Notes under the pieces: model-generated | Database searches by the model: none | Told to the model about the DNA's origin: nothing | The model's input: only the letters and a program-made list of their open reading frames with translations | Position numbers and translations under genes: made by a program | Assembly: GCF_900108085.1 (NCBI RefSeq) | Contig: NZ_FNVR01000003.1 | Location: forward strand, 264,213-328,212 | Direction of reading: 5' to 3' | DNA from: Algoriphagus boritolerans DSM 17298 = JCM 18970 | Lineage (GTDB): Bacteria > Bacteroidota > Bacteroidia > Cytophagales > Cyclobacteriaceae | Length of the DNA stretch: 64,000 bases | Shown here: one piece after another, positions 27,079 to 37,800 of the stretch | How positions within the stretch are numbered: position 1 is the stretch's first letter | Layout: every line of letters starts with the position of its first letter

Positions 27079-28356
27079 TTAATTTATTGCTCTTACTACA
27101 CGCACATTGTCTATACCTACTACAGCTCTGATATCAGAGGAGGTGGTATTTATGATTAGCAATCTAAGTTGCTTCACTCCACCCCCGTCGCCTGCTAGTA
27201 AGTCGGCGTAGGTATTCAATCTGGTGTTTCCGTTGGTCAATCTATTCATCGCGACAGATATGGTATGCCAGCTTCCATCTGTGGCTCGGATGACCTCTGA
27301 CAAAGGCACATCGAATGATAATTCGTTGCCGTTTTTGTCAGGATACCAAAGCTGAACATTAAGTCCTGAGATATTTTCTGTGGTATTGATGGCAAGTTCA
27401 AAACGAATGTCAAAACTTGCTGCCGGAGCTCCAGGGCTGTATTCTTCAGCTGGTGCAGTTGGGAAAATTTGAACTCCACCCCAGTTTGCCAGGTTGATGA
27501 CTTTGTCATTGTTCCATCCATAGCTTGCCGGGAAAGGTTGATTCATTCCGGCAAAGTTCCCCTCTAACCCTTCGATTCCAGGTTGAGATGGTTTGATCAT
27601 TTCACCGGAGATTCCCCATCCCCAATTCCATGGCCATTCTAAAGCTCCATTGGTATCAAAATCAGCAAACATTCCTTTTCCATTATAGATCTGAGTATTT
27701 CTGTTCGTTGCAGATCCACCACTTCTGGTGACCACTGAAATGGACTGAGATTCACTGAAATCCAAACCTTCGGGAACTTTCACAGTCAGTGTAGTTCCCG
27801 CAGAATTGGTCTGAAATCCTGAAGTCACAAATACATCCTCCCCGGGAAAATAAACTGTATCCACAAAGTAGAAGTAACGACCGAATAGTGTCAAATCATC
27901 ACCAGCCTTTACATACTGATTTTTAACCTGAAGAATCTGAGGAGCCGGTGGAAGGGTTTGAAAATCAATTACTGATTCTCCACTTTTAGTCACCAATCTC
28001 AGTTTGTTTGGCACGTTTGGATCGGTCGCTACCGTGGGCACACTATCCCCTACGGTTACAATTACGCTGTTGTTGGTCACATAGGCAGTATTGACACCCA
28101 AGGGATAATCGTTCAGATACACTTCCTGAGTACCAAGCAAGTTGGTTCCAAGTATTGCGATCGTACTTCCCAATGTTGCGGAAGTGAATGCGCTGTCCAC
28201 CGTGGTGGGGTCAGTAGTCCTTACCCGCTCGATGGTGGGTGGACCTACATTGATTACCTCTTCCTCCTGGCATGCGCCAAGTACAATAGTCAACAGCAGC
28301 ATGCTTGCTACAATGACTGAGCTGGAGGATTGATTGATATATTTTTTGATTTGCAT
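27079..28356 (-). CDS. Surface glycan-binding lipoprotein with IPT/TIG domains
   Basis: The product has 425 residues with a lipoprotein signal (VLGAC, Cys29). There are two IPT/TIG-like Ig modules, roughly residues 38-125 (STIAILGTNLLGTQEVYLND) and 125-210 (DDLTLFGRYFYFVDTVYFPG). A C-terminal beta-sandwich is rich in tryptophan (GALEWPWNWGWGISGEM) and ends in VGIDNVRVV. This layout is that of SGBP-type proteins encoded after susD in beta-glucan PULs; exposed tryptophans would stack on sugar rings. It is the third gene of the susC-susD operon, 31 bases after susD. Confidence 0.83.
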   Translation of the reverse strand: MQIKKYINQSSSSVIVASMLLLTIVLGACQEEEVINVGPPTIERVRTTDPTTVDSAFTSATLGSTIAILGTNLLGTQEVYLNDYPLGVNTAYVTNNSVIVTVGDSVPTVATDPNVPNKLRLVTKSGESVIDFQTLPPAPQILQVKNQYVKAGDDLTLFGRYFYFVDTVYFPGEDVFVTSGFQTNSAGTTLTVKVPEGLDFSESQSISVVTRSGGSATNRNTQIYNGKGMFADFDTNGALEWPWNWGWGISGEMIKPSQPGIEGLEGNFAGMNQPFPASYGWNNDKVINLANWGGVQIFPTAPAEEYSPGAPAASFDIRFELAINTTENISGLNVQLWYPDKNGNELSFDVPLSEVIRATDGSWHTISVAMNRLTNGNTRLNTYADLLAGDGGGVKQLRLLIINTTSSDIRAVVGIDNVRVVRAIN

Positions 28357-28387
28357 ATGCTTTACATTTGAGTTACTTATTTACTGA

Positions 28388-30058
28388 TCAATTACCAGCC
28401 GAGAAGTCATACGGCACCGCTGGCTTACGCAAGTTTGGAGCTCGTGCGAGTTCGGAAGAAGGAATCGGAATTTTGAAGTTTGACTCGTTCACCGGGAAAA
28501 ACCGAGGTGTAGTATCATCTGCTGGGATTTCAATTTCCCAAAGCGTCGGGTCAGGAATCTGATCAGCATAGATTCTGAAGGTTCCTCTATCCTGAGTCGA
28601 CAGAATGCTGTAAGCTTTGGCAGGATCATAATATTCCAGTTTGGTGAATTCATACCAAGCTTGTCCTTCCATTGCAAATTCCTTGATTCGCTCCTCAAAC
28701 ACATCCTGCCAGGTCACTGAAGTCAATGAATTAACTCCTGCCCGCTGTCTCACCAAATTCACATACTTCAATGCTTCGGCTGGATTCTTATCCAATATGG
28801 CCTCAGCATAAGTCAGATAAACATCAGCCAATCGGAGAATGTAAGTATTGATTTCAGTTCCCTGCTGTACTACTTTTCCATCATTATCCTCAGGTCGGCC
28901 GACCACATATTTCTTTACCCATGCTCGGGTATTGAAATTTCGGCTTCCATCGATACCATTTGCAGGTACCCGAAGTTGCTGAGCTGATCCTCCTGCAGGA
29001 ACCTGTGTAATGTAAGGATAGTGATCGCCCGGAAACATGAAAGATGCTTTTCTTCTTTTGTCGAAGACTAAGTCATCATACATATCAAGCATCCACTTCG
29101 ATGCACCGATGTCTCCGCCCCATCCATCACCGAATCCGGTGATTTCTGAACCATAGGCCAAAAATGCCTGAACAGAGTTTTGTGCTCCCCACTGACCGGC
29201 CTGAGCAGCATTATACACCCACTGAAGGGCTGCAAGTGTTTCAATGTTACCGTTGTTTTGAGTCTTAAATAGATCCTCATACTCTGGCATCAATTCAGCA
29301 CCGCTATTATCAATGACTCTTTTTGCAAAATAGGCAGCAGAATCAAGATCAGACTGACTTCTGGTTCCACCGACACCTGCTTTTGTCAGGTACATCTTGG
29401 CAAGCAATCCCTCAGCGCTCCATTTGGTCAATCGACCGTTCAAAACCGCATTTTCAGGAAGGTTTTCAGCTGCATATCTGAAGTCCTTGATGATAAATTG
29501 CCACACAGATTCTTCCGTATTTCTAGCAATTGTGGTATCCTGAAGCAAAGCTGTGTTGTTGGTAATAATCGGAACCGGTCCCCAGTTTTGCACTAAATAG
29601 GAGTAAGCCAAACCTCTCATAAATCGACCTTCGGCGATGCCGTGGTTTTTGATCCGATCGGTAACATTTGGTCCAACGAATTGATTGATGTTGTTGATCA
29701 AAGAATTGGATTGGGCGACCACATTATAGAATGCTCTCCAGGAAGCCCCGTTTTCGGGGGTCTCACCGGTTGTATTAAACCGGACATTTTCAAGTTGGTA
29801 AGAACCTGAGGTAAGGATTCCACCTCTCGCATCACCGATTCCGTGACTTGCTTTGTCATTGTAAGCAAACCAAACCAAGTTGTAAAGTGGTGCTGAGGCA
29901 GCTAAAATTTGATCATCAGTTTTGTAGAAGTTTGCATCTACGATGGCAGCCAACGGTGGCCTATCCAGAAAATCTTCCGAACAACCTACCAGTCCGCCCA
30001 GCAAGAGCACTGCTCCTGCAATTATATTTCGGATTTTCATGTTTGTATTCATTTTCAT
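28388..30058 (-). CDS. SusD/RagB-family nutrient-uptake lipoprotein
   Basis: The product has 556 residues with a lipoprotein signal (GGLVGC, Cys26; ATG at codon 7 is an alternative start). It begins EDFLDRPPLAAIVDANFYKTDD, as SusD proteins do. The TPR-helix region includes YNVVAQSNSLINNINQF and RGLAYSYLVQNWGPVP. The C-terminal part has ILRLADVYLTYAEAILDKN and a late FKIPIPSSELARAPN ending. SusD caps the SusC channel and binds oligosaccharide outside the cell. The gene starts eight bases after susC and is followed closely by the SGBP gene. Confidence 0.95.
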   Translation of the reverse strand: MKMNTNMKIRNIIAGAVLLLGGLVGCSEDFLDRPPLAAIVDANFYKTDDQILAASAPLYNLVWFAYNDKASHGIGDARGGILTSGSYQLENVRFNTTGETPENGASWRAFYNVVAQSNSLINNINQFVGPNVTDRIKNHGIAEGRFMRGLAYSYLVQNWGPVPIITNNTALLQDTTIARNTEESVWQFIIKDFRYAAENLPENAVLNGRLTKWSAEGLLAKMYLTKAGVGGTRSQSDLDSAAYFAKRVIDNSGAELMPEYEDLFKTQNNGNIETLAALQWVYNAAQAGQWGAQNSVQAFLAYGSEITGFGDGWGGDIGASKWMLDMYDDLVFDKRRKASFMFPGDHYPYITQVPAGGSAQQLRVPANGIDGSRNFNTRAWVKKYVVGRPEDNDGKVVQQGTEINTYILRLADVYLTYAEAILDKNPAEALKYVNLVRQRAGVNSLTSVTWQDVFEERIKEFAMEGQAWYEFTKLEYYDPAKAYSILSTQDRGTFRIYADQIPDPTLWEIEIPADDTTPRFFPVNESNFKIPIPSSELARAPNLRKPAVPYDFSAGN

Positions 30059-30066
30059 TTTTCTGA

Positions 30067-33000
30067 TTAGAAGTCAAGACCTAAACTCACGGTGTACATT
30101 CTGGTCAAGGGATATCTTCCATAATCAACCCCAATCATCTGATTTGCTGCAGAGACGTTGTTACCCACATAAGCACCTACTTCCGGATCAAATCCAGTGT
30201 ATTTGGTGAAAGTGAAGGCATTCTGAACTCCGATTGAGAATCTAGCACCTTGAATTGCATTCTGCTTTCCTATTATAGAAGAAGGGAAAGTATAACCCAA
30301 TTGAATGTTCTTCACGCGGACATAACTTCCGTCTTCGACAAAGTTGTCTGAGATTCGGATGCCGTTACCATTAAGATCAGTTACGTTGATTCTCGGAATA
30401 TTACTTTCAGGATTAGTAATGAATGGATTTCCTGACCCGTCCATATCAATCCTAGAGTAGCCATACGTTTCCAAAAGCATGTTTCTTCCCAGGTTCACAT
30501 TGTTCGGATTGGTGTTATTGAATCTGTTGTAATTGTAGATATCGTTTCCAAAGGACCCTGTTAACAGTACATCCAAGGTGAAGTTCTTATATCCGAACTG
30601 CTGGGTAGTACCGAAAGTGAATTTTGGCCAAGGGTTACCGATGAAGGTTTGATCACGCTCATCTATTACTCCATCCCCATTGATATCCACATATTTGATA
30701 TCTCCGATGTAAATGCCATCAGGACCTACAGGAAGTGGGTTACCTGAGTTATCGACTGGTCTGGCACTTGATGCTACTTCTTCCACTGTCTGGAAGATTC
30801 CATCCGCTTTGTAACCAAAGAACAACCAAGGTGCTTGTCCGGGAACTGCTCGCTGAGTGAAGTTATTCATGAACCAAGCGGTGCGGTCTATAAATGCCGT
30901 CTCGGAGAAAAACTTGGTTACTTCAGTTCTAAATCCTGAGAAATTGAAGTTAGAGTTCCAGGTAAAACCATTGCCTCTGTTTTCGATATTGACGGTGTTA
31001 ATGGTAATACCGTAACCTCTGTTTTCCAGTGCTCCAATGTTTACAGTAGGAGTTCCGATACTTCCTTCACCCGAGGTTCCCATATACCAAGGAAGTGGAT
31101 TCGGAAGCAAGAGATTATCTGTTTTCTTCAAATAGAAATCCGCTTCAATCTGAACTCTGTTGTTAAACATGTTCAGGTTAAAACCAACGTTAATGGTAGA
31201 GGTCTCTTCCCACTTCAATGCTGGATTTCCAAATCTTGAGACCAGGAATCCACTTCCCCATGGAGTTGGAACACTTGGTGAGCTCAAAGGCGCAAAAATC
31301 GCATTCGCATTTCCCTGATTTCCGGTAAGACCTGTTTCAAAACGGATTTTAAATTCATCCATCCAAGTTGCATTGCTGAGGAAGTTTTCTTCCGAAACTC
31401 TCCATGCAGCAGATACAGAAGGGAAATAACCCCATCTGTTTTCAGGACCGAAGTTTGCAGAACCATCCGCTCTGAAGGCAGCAAGGACTATGTACTTTTC
31501 GTTGAATGTATAGTTTGCCCGTCCAAAATAGGACTCCATTGCCCAATGTCCAGCACCGCCGCTGTTGGTCGCACCCTGAGCAGATCCAAGACCCAGCTCC
31601 GCAAGATCATTCGAGGAAAAGTTAACTCTTCCTGCACTCATGAATTCATACTGATTTGCCTGAGCTTCATGAGAGGCCATTACATCCAATGCATGCTTAC
31701 CCCAGACTTTACTGTAAGTCAACATTTGACTCCAGTTCCAGCCAAAACTTGTATCTGTGTTTTTGTTTAATTGGTTGATATCATTGGTCACTGATCCGAG
31801 CTGATAAGTCGGAGTAAAGAAATGACCATTGTTGTAGTTCACATTTCCATTGACCATGGTTCTGAATTTCAATCCTTCCACGAGGTCCACTTCGATATTG
31901 AACCCACCTAAGGCTCCCCTTCTCATGAAAGATCTGTCCAGCAAATTTGCCAAGGCAATTGGGTTAGGAGGTGTAAACTGAAGACTAGAACCGTTGATGG
32001 GATCCGCTCCACCCCACGAACCGTCCGGATTAGTCACCGGAATATTGGGAGCCATTTGGATTGCGTTGTTTATTACATCCGAGCTACCGGTAGCAAGCTG
32101 CTCATCAGTATGGAACAGCTGCATATTCATTCCTATTTTCAACCATTTTCTGGTTTGGTTATCGACGTTTGCCCGAATAGAATACCTGTCAAAAGAAGAA
32201 CCTATAGCGATACCATCCTGACTGAAGTATTCACCGGATATAAAGAATTGAGTCGCCTCAGTTCCTCCTGAAAGGTTAAGGGTATGCTTATTAAGACCGG
32301 CTGTTTTGAACAGAGCATTTTGCCAGTCCGTACCTGATCCCAAAAGACTTGGATCAAGAAACGCTGCCGGAGGTGTACCGCCGGTGATTTCATTGATTTC
32401 GTTTACCATCGTCGCATACTGATTGAGCGACATGACATCCAATGGATCTGGCTTGTCCTGCAAACTGTATAGGTAATTGTAGCTGATCTTGGTCTGACCT
32501 GCTTTTCCACGCTTAGTGGTAATCATGATCACACCATTGGTACCTCTGGATCCATAGATCGCTGTAGCTGATGGTCCTTGGAGAACTTCCATGGATTCAA
32601 TGTCACTTGGGTTAAGGCCTGCAAGTGGGTTTGTTCCGGAGGTAGCACCGAATGAAACTGTCTGAGGCTGAATTTGCACTCCGTCAATTACATAAAGTGG
32701 CTCATTTGTACCACCAATAGAATTCACACCACGAATATTTACAGATATCCCTCCTCCTGGAGCACCGGTGTTTTGAGTTACATATACACCTGCAGCACGT
32801 CCTTGAAGGGCTTGCTCAACTGTCGTGTTGACCGTGCGTTCGATATCTGCTGAAGAAACAGAAACTTGTGCAGAGGACATATCACGCTTTTTCATCGTAC
32901 CATAACCCACGACTACCACCTCATCGAGTGAAGACATGTCTTCGTCAAGGGTGACATCGATTACGGATTGATTTCCAACCATAATTTCTTGTGGTTTGAA

Positions 33001-33225
33001 GCCGATAAAGCTAAAAACCAACACAGAATTTGAGTTGGGCACGGAGATGGAGTAGCTTCCATCTCCGTCGGTTGCTACACCGGTAGTGGTACCTTTGACC
33101 AGCACCGTAACTCCCGGAAGAGTAAGGTCATCGCCTGAGGATTTGACTGTGCCTCGCACGGTCACCTGAGCTTGAACCACACCCACCAGAAGCATAAGCA
33201 ATAGTGGTAATAGTTTTTTCATCAT
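30067..33225 (-). CDS. SusC/RagA-family TonB-linked outer-membrane transporter
   Basis: The product has 1052 residues. The signal peptide ends VVQAQ. A carboxypeptidase-D-like regulatory domain covers about residues 22-95, followed by the TonB-box-like SLDEVVVVGYGTMKKRDM. The plug domain contains VEQALQGRAAGVYVTQNTG and GVNSIGGTNEPLYVIDGV. The remainder is a 22-strand barrel ending TVSLGLDF with a terminal phenylalanine. It imports oligosaccharides captured by SusD using TonB/proton-motive force. It is the first gene of the susC-susD-SGBP operon, preceded by about 485 non-coding bases. Confidence 0.96.
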   Translation of the reverse strand: MMKKLLPLLLMLLVGVVQAQVTVRGTVKSSGDDLTLPGVTVLVKGTTTGVATDGDGSYSISVPNSNSVLVFSFIGFKPQEIMVGNQSVIDVTLDEDMSSLDEVVVVGYGTMKKRDMSSAQVSVSSADIERTVNTTVEQALQGRAAGVYVTQNTGAPGGGISVNIRGVNSIGGTNEPLYVIDGVQIQPQTVSFGATSGTNPLAGLNPSDIESMEVLQGPSATAIYGSRGTNGVIMITTKRGKAGQTKISYNYLYSLQDKPDPLDVMSLNQYATMVNEINEITGGTPPAAFLDPSLLGSGTDWQNALFKTAGLNKHTLNLSGGTEATQFFISGEYFSQDGIAIGSSFDRYSIRANVDNQTRKWLKIGMNMQLFHTDEQLATGSSDVINNAIQMAPNIPVTNPDGSWGGADPINGSSLQFTPPNPIALANLLDRSFMRRGALGGFNIEVDLVEGLKFRTMVNGNVNYNNGHFFTPTYQLGSVTNDINQLNKNTDTSFGWNWSQMLTYSKVWGKHALDVMASHEAQANQYEFMSAGRVNFSSNDLAELGLGSAQGATNSGGAGHWAMESYFGRANYTFNEKYIVLAAFRADGSANFGPENRWGYFPSVSAAWRVSEENFLSNATWMDEFKIRFETGLTGNQGNANAIFAPLSSPSVPTPWGSGFLVSRFGNPALKWEETSTINVGFNLNMFNNRVQIEADFYLKKTDNLLLPNPLPWYMGTSGEGSIGTPTVNIGALENRGYGITINTVNIENRGNGFTWNSNFNFSGFRTEVTKFFSETAFIDRTAWFMNNFTQRAVPGQAPWLFFGYKADGIFQTVEEVASSARPVDNSGNPLPVGPDGIYIGDIKYVDINGDGVIDERDQTFIGNPWPKFTFGTTQQFGYKNFTLDVLLTGSFGNDIYNYNRFNNTNPNNVNLGRNMLLETYGYSRIDMDGSGNPFITNPESNIPRINVTDLNGNGIRISDNFVEDGSYVRVKNIQLGYTFPSSIIGKQNAIQGARFSIGVQNAFTFTKYTGFDPEVGAYVGNNVSAANQMIGVDYGRYPLTRMYTVSLGLDF

Positions 33226-33710
33226 TAGGGGTTTAATTGTAAGAAAATGGTAAATAGGTTTGGAAGGAAAAGGCTTTTTCCGGGGGAATGAAATTCTCAG
33301 GAAGTTGATTTGAAACGCGCATAGCAGTTGGTTTTAGGAAGAAAAAAATCGCTGCGATACTCCCAGAAATCCACTGATACATCCTTCATTTTTAAGTCCA
33401 ATCCTATCGATTGCAAAAAGAGCACGATAAGAATGGTAAGGAAGGATCCAGGTTTTTGGGCTTATTGCTTTGATCTCTATAAAGCTAAACCGCCTACATT
33501 TATTTGAGGGTGTCCAAATGTTTTCATTTAGGGTACCAAATGTTAACGAGTTGAAAAAAGTGAAAAAAACCGCTTAAATCTTCAAATTTCCGGCTTTTTC
33601 AAAATGCTAAAAACTTAGGACTTTCATGATTTTTTCATAGAAGCCGATTTAAATAATTCTAAAATTTTATCCGAAACCGGAAATTCAGATGTTCAGGTTT
33701 TCAATAGGAC
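33226..33710. promoter_or_regulatory. Untranslated region upstream of susC
   Basis: These 485 bases between GH5 and susC hold no gene and must include the susC promoter and sites for the hybrid regulator. I could not find a clear TAnnTTTG element. Two copies of CCAAATGTT occur on the plus strand (33514-33522 and 33536-33544, 22 bases apart); such spaced direct repeats suit an AraC-type regulator, but this is weak evidence. Confidence 0.4.
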
Positions 33711-34700
33711 CTATTTACTTCGCAGGGTTTTTCGGATTTGTAGTCCCCATGGTTTGATCTGACCTTCGGACCAACTGCCGGTTGACGATGCAAGGGGTAG
33801 AAGCATGGAGCAGGTTTCATCTTTGTCTGCAACAGACCAAGCTATCCAACTCACTTTTTTGGACTCCATCCAGCTAAGCCAGGCCGTCCAGGAAGCCTGA
33901 TCAATAGGACCGTTTCCAGTCGCTTCCATTCCGGCACATTCGGATACAAAGATCGGAAGTCCAGCGTTCATGGCTGCCTCGGCTCTGTTTCGCAAATAGT
34001 CTTTGTGTGTTGCCGCATAGAAATGAAGGACATACATGATATTTTCCTGATTCATAATGGGATTTTGGGCGACAAGGTGCACATCCTGACTCCAAGTCGG
34101 CGAGCCAACCAAAATGATATTGTCCGGATCATGTTTTCTTATTTCGGTGATGATGGCTTCACTATAGGCTTTCACTTCTTCCCAGGTATCATCAATGGGT
34201 TCATTATACAATTCATAGATGATGTGTGGATTATGACCGTAAGTCTCAGCCATTTCCTCAAAAAACTTTTTTGCTTCATCCAAGTAAATCTCGTGACTAT
34301 GCCAGTCGATAATCACATAAACATCTTCCTCTATGGCAGCATCAATCACAGCTTTCATTTTTTCAATGGCAAAATCCGGGTTTTCGAAATAGGCCCCAGT
34401 CGGATCTATTCCCATTGCAGCACGGACCACGTTGACATTCCAGTCTTCTTTCAGCCATCTGACCGCTAAATCGTTATAAAACCTTGGCCACCAATTATGC
34501 CAACCAAAACTGACACCCCTTAGCATTACGGGGTTTCCTTCTAAATCGCTAAGCTGTCCGGATTGAACTTTGAGTTGACCAAAAAACTGCTGGCTGGAAA
34601 CTTCAACAGGTGGATTGACAATTGGAGGATTAATGCTAGGCTCAGAAGCCACAGAACATGCGGAAAGCAAGCTCAAAACAATGGTGATGAAGCGGTGCAT
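33711..34700 (-). CDS. Glycoside hydrolase family 5 endo-beta-1,4-glucanase, lipoprotein
   Basis: The product has 329 residues with a lipoprotein signal (LLSAC, Cys15) and a short proline linker. The barrel carries GVSFGWHNWWPRFYNDLAV, then VYVIIDWHSHEI. IIYELYNEP holds the acid/base E167, and LPIFVSECAG holds the nucleophile E254. The WHNWW...VVRAAMGI pattern fits subfamily GH5_2, whose members are endoglucanases; that subfamily call is from memory of motifs. It lies 102 bases downstream of the hybrid sensor and upstream of susC, and is probably surface-exposed to make oligosaccharides for SusCD. Confidence 0.92.
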   Translation of the reverse strand: MHRFITIVLSLLSACSVASEPSINPPIVNPPVEVSSQQFFGQLKVQSGQLSDLEGNPVMLRGVSFGWHNWWPRFYNDLAVRWLKEDWNVNVVRAAMGIDPTGAYFENPDFAIEKMKAVIDAAIEEDVYVIIDWHSHEIYLDEAKKFFEEMAETYGHNPHIIYELYNEPIDDTWEEVKAYSEAIITEIRKHDPDNIILVGSPTWSQDVHLVAQNPIMNQENIMYVLHFYAATHKDYLRNRAEAAMNAGLPIFVSECAGMEATGNGPIDQASWTAWLSWMESKKVSWIAWSVADKDETCSMLLPLASSTGSWSEGQIKPWGLQIRKTLRSK

Positions 34701-34802
34701 GGGTCAGGTTGTTAATCGATTGGCAAGTATAGCCCTATCAAAGCAGAGATATGGGAGGCAATTGTTACCAATAAGGGCATCAAAAGTAAACAGCAGACCC
34801 AA

Positions 34803-37800
34803 TTATGAATCCGAGGCTAAAGATTGCGTTTTACCTGCATACTCAGAAGGCAATACTTCAAATTCCGCTTTAAACTGCTTTGCAAAATATTTAGCATTAT
34901 TATAACCAACCTTATAAGCAACTTCTGATACCGACAATTGACTTCTGACCAACAATTGGGCTGCGCGTTGGAGTCTGATGAAGCGAATGAATTCGATGGG
35001 GCTTTTTCCAGTAAGTGATTGCAGTTTTTTATAAAGATGAACCCGACTCATGCCCAGCTCCTTGCTTAGGAATTCCACGGACAGCATTGGATCTTCGATG
35101 TGAAGCTCAACCAAAGCAACTGCCTTCTGAATCAATTGATCATCCATGGAAACCACTTCCACTTCCGAAGTATTGATTTCAATTTTCTTCCGATTTTGCT
35201 CCTGTTTCATGTTACGTTCGCGAAGCAGATTCTTGACATTCAACTGAAGTACCTCCAAGTTAAAAGGCTTGGTCAAATAGAGATTACAGCCACTATCCAA
35301 TGCTTTGAGCAGGTTTTCCTCGGACTTTTTTGCGGTGAGCAAAACTACCGGAATGTGGGAGGTTTTAATATCTCCTTTGATTTTTTGGCAGAGCTCTTCC
35401 CCATCCATCATGGGCATCATCCAATCCGAAATCACCAAATCGGGTATCAACTGCCGGGCAATTTCCAAACCTTCAACCCCATTTGAAGCCGTCAATACCT
35501 GATAATTTTCGACCAGACAATCTTTGAGGTAGTTTCTAAACTCACGATGATCCTCTACAATCAAAATGCAGTCTTTTTTGGATTCCGAAGCGGTAGTTTG
35601 CTGCTGGATAAAGTCCTCCTCATCTTCTTCCAGAATTAAACCAAGGGGCATGGTTAGGGTAAATTTCGAACCCTTTCCGGGGTCACTTTGGACGTCTAGT
35701 ATCCCTCCCATGATCTTGGCAAAATCCTGAGCTAGAGACAATCCTATTCCGCTTCCCTGATTTAACTGGTGTCCATGGCCCTCAGTAGTATAGAATCGCT
35801 CAAAAACTTTATCCTGATCTTCATAAGCTATTCCCACTCCACTATCGGCTACTGAAAGCGAAAGAATGGCGTGTTCCTCTGTCTCTTCAAAAATCTCCAG
35901 TTTGACATGGATCTTTCCATCTTCAGGAGTGAATTTGAAGGAATTGGAAAGTAGGTTAAAAATAATTTTCTCCAATTTATCCGGATCAAAGATGGCCTGA
36001 AGCGACGCTGTACTAGTCTCGAAACTTAAATGAATGTGTTGATTATCTGATAATTCCTTGAAATCAGAAATGCTTTCTCTGACAAATTGGACAATATCCC
36101 CCTCAGAAGAGTGAAAAGCCAAAGCCCCCTTGTCGACGTTCTTGACATCCAAAAGCTGATTGATCAGTTTCAGAAGGCGACGGGCATTTCGCTGGATAAT
36201 TTTATACTGGCCAGAAAGTACCGGGTCTTTAGACTCAGTTAAAAGATGCTCTGCTGGAGTCAAAATCAAGGATAATGGGGTTCTGAATTCATGACTCAGA
36301 TTGGTAAAAAACTTGGTTTTCAGCTTATCCAGTTCCTGAACCCGTTTCGCTTCTCTGACCGCATTTTCCCGTTCAAATTTTTCCTTTTGACGAGTAAGTA
36401 GTTGAGTTCTGAAATAATAAATGCTTCCAACCATGGCCACCAAGTAAAATAAATAGGCCAATGGCGTTTTCCAGAAGGGAGCCAAAATCTCAATATCCAA
36501 CGAATATTCAGATGTACCCCAACTATCCAAGACCGTCCCCGGCTGCACCACCAAGGTATATCTTCCGGGATCAAGGTTAGTAAAAGTAACCTTCGCGAGT
36601 TGATCATTGAGGTAGATCCACTCCTCATTGAATCCAAGCAATCTGTAGCGATACTTATTCTTCTCAGGATAAAGAAAATTAAGCGCACTGAAACCAATGC
36701 TAAACATATTTTCATCATACCTAAGTACTAGCTTCTCGGTGTTTTCGAGGGATTTTTCCAGAGGAATCCGCTTGCCGATTTTCTCCCCCACTCCTACTGG
36801 CTCATTGAACAGCTGTAAATCTGTAAATACCACAACAGGATTGTTTTGCTCAAAGGCAAAGTTCTCTGACTTGAAAATATTATACCCATTCGGGCCACCA
36901 AAAATCAATTCGGAATGGCTGGTTTTTAGCGCGGAGTTTTTGTTGAATAATGAAGCCTGAAGTCCGTCCTTTTGGTCAAAATTCTGAAATGTGATCTTAA
37001 AAGGCTGGACGCTTCGATTTACCTGAGCATAAGAAAGGCCCTTCTGAGAGCTGATCCAAAAATTTCGTTCTTCATCTTCCAGCAAATCCACGAGATAATT
37101 GGAAGGAAGTCCCTCCTTCTCCCCAAAATGGACAAAGACACTGTCATTTTGATCAAAATAATGGAGGCCATTTTGGGTCGTAAGCCAAATTACTCCCTCA
37201 GAATCGGAAAAAATATCAGTAATATTGGATTCTTTGAGTCCATTTCCTGAAGATTCAGAATAAAATGCCGTGGTTTTCTTTTCAAAATTGATCACGTTCA
37301 GGCCGCTGCCACCCCCAATCCAGAGGTTGCCAGCTCGATCTTCAGCAAAAGCTGTGATATATTGATTGTGAGGCGTAAACGGCTGACTTCCTGCAGGATA
37401 ATTGTGAAAGGTTTTTCGGTCAGGTTCCAGCATCGCCATTCCGGACCGCAAAGTACCGATCCAGATTCTGTTTTTACTGTCTTCAAAAAGCTTCCAAATA
37501 TTCGGTCCCGGAATTCCGTTGGATTCTCCTTGATGGTACGGAAAATTTGTGAAGGTTTTTCCGTCAAATTTCCCCAACCCGTTAAGATAAGTTCCGATCC
37601 ATAAAACCCCTTCATGATCCAGCAATAGATCGACAATTACATCGCCTGTGACACTGTTTAGATCATTGGGATCATGTCGATACTGGGTGTAGTTGTTGGA
37701 TTTCCGATCGTGATAAATCAACCCTCCCCCATTTGTACCGATATAAAGGTTGCCAAGACTATCCTCCACAAAAGCATTGACATCGTTGAATGGCAGGGAT

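Noticed and set aside
33711..34700. GH5 gene as mannanase or xyloglucanase (GH5_7 or GH5_4)
   Set aside because: The WHNWW and VVRAAMGI motifs fit GH5_2-type endoglucanases better; substrate is still unproven.
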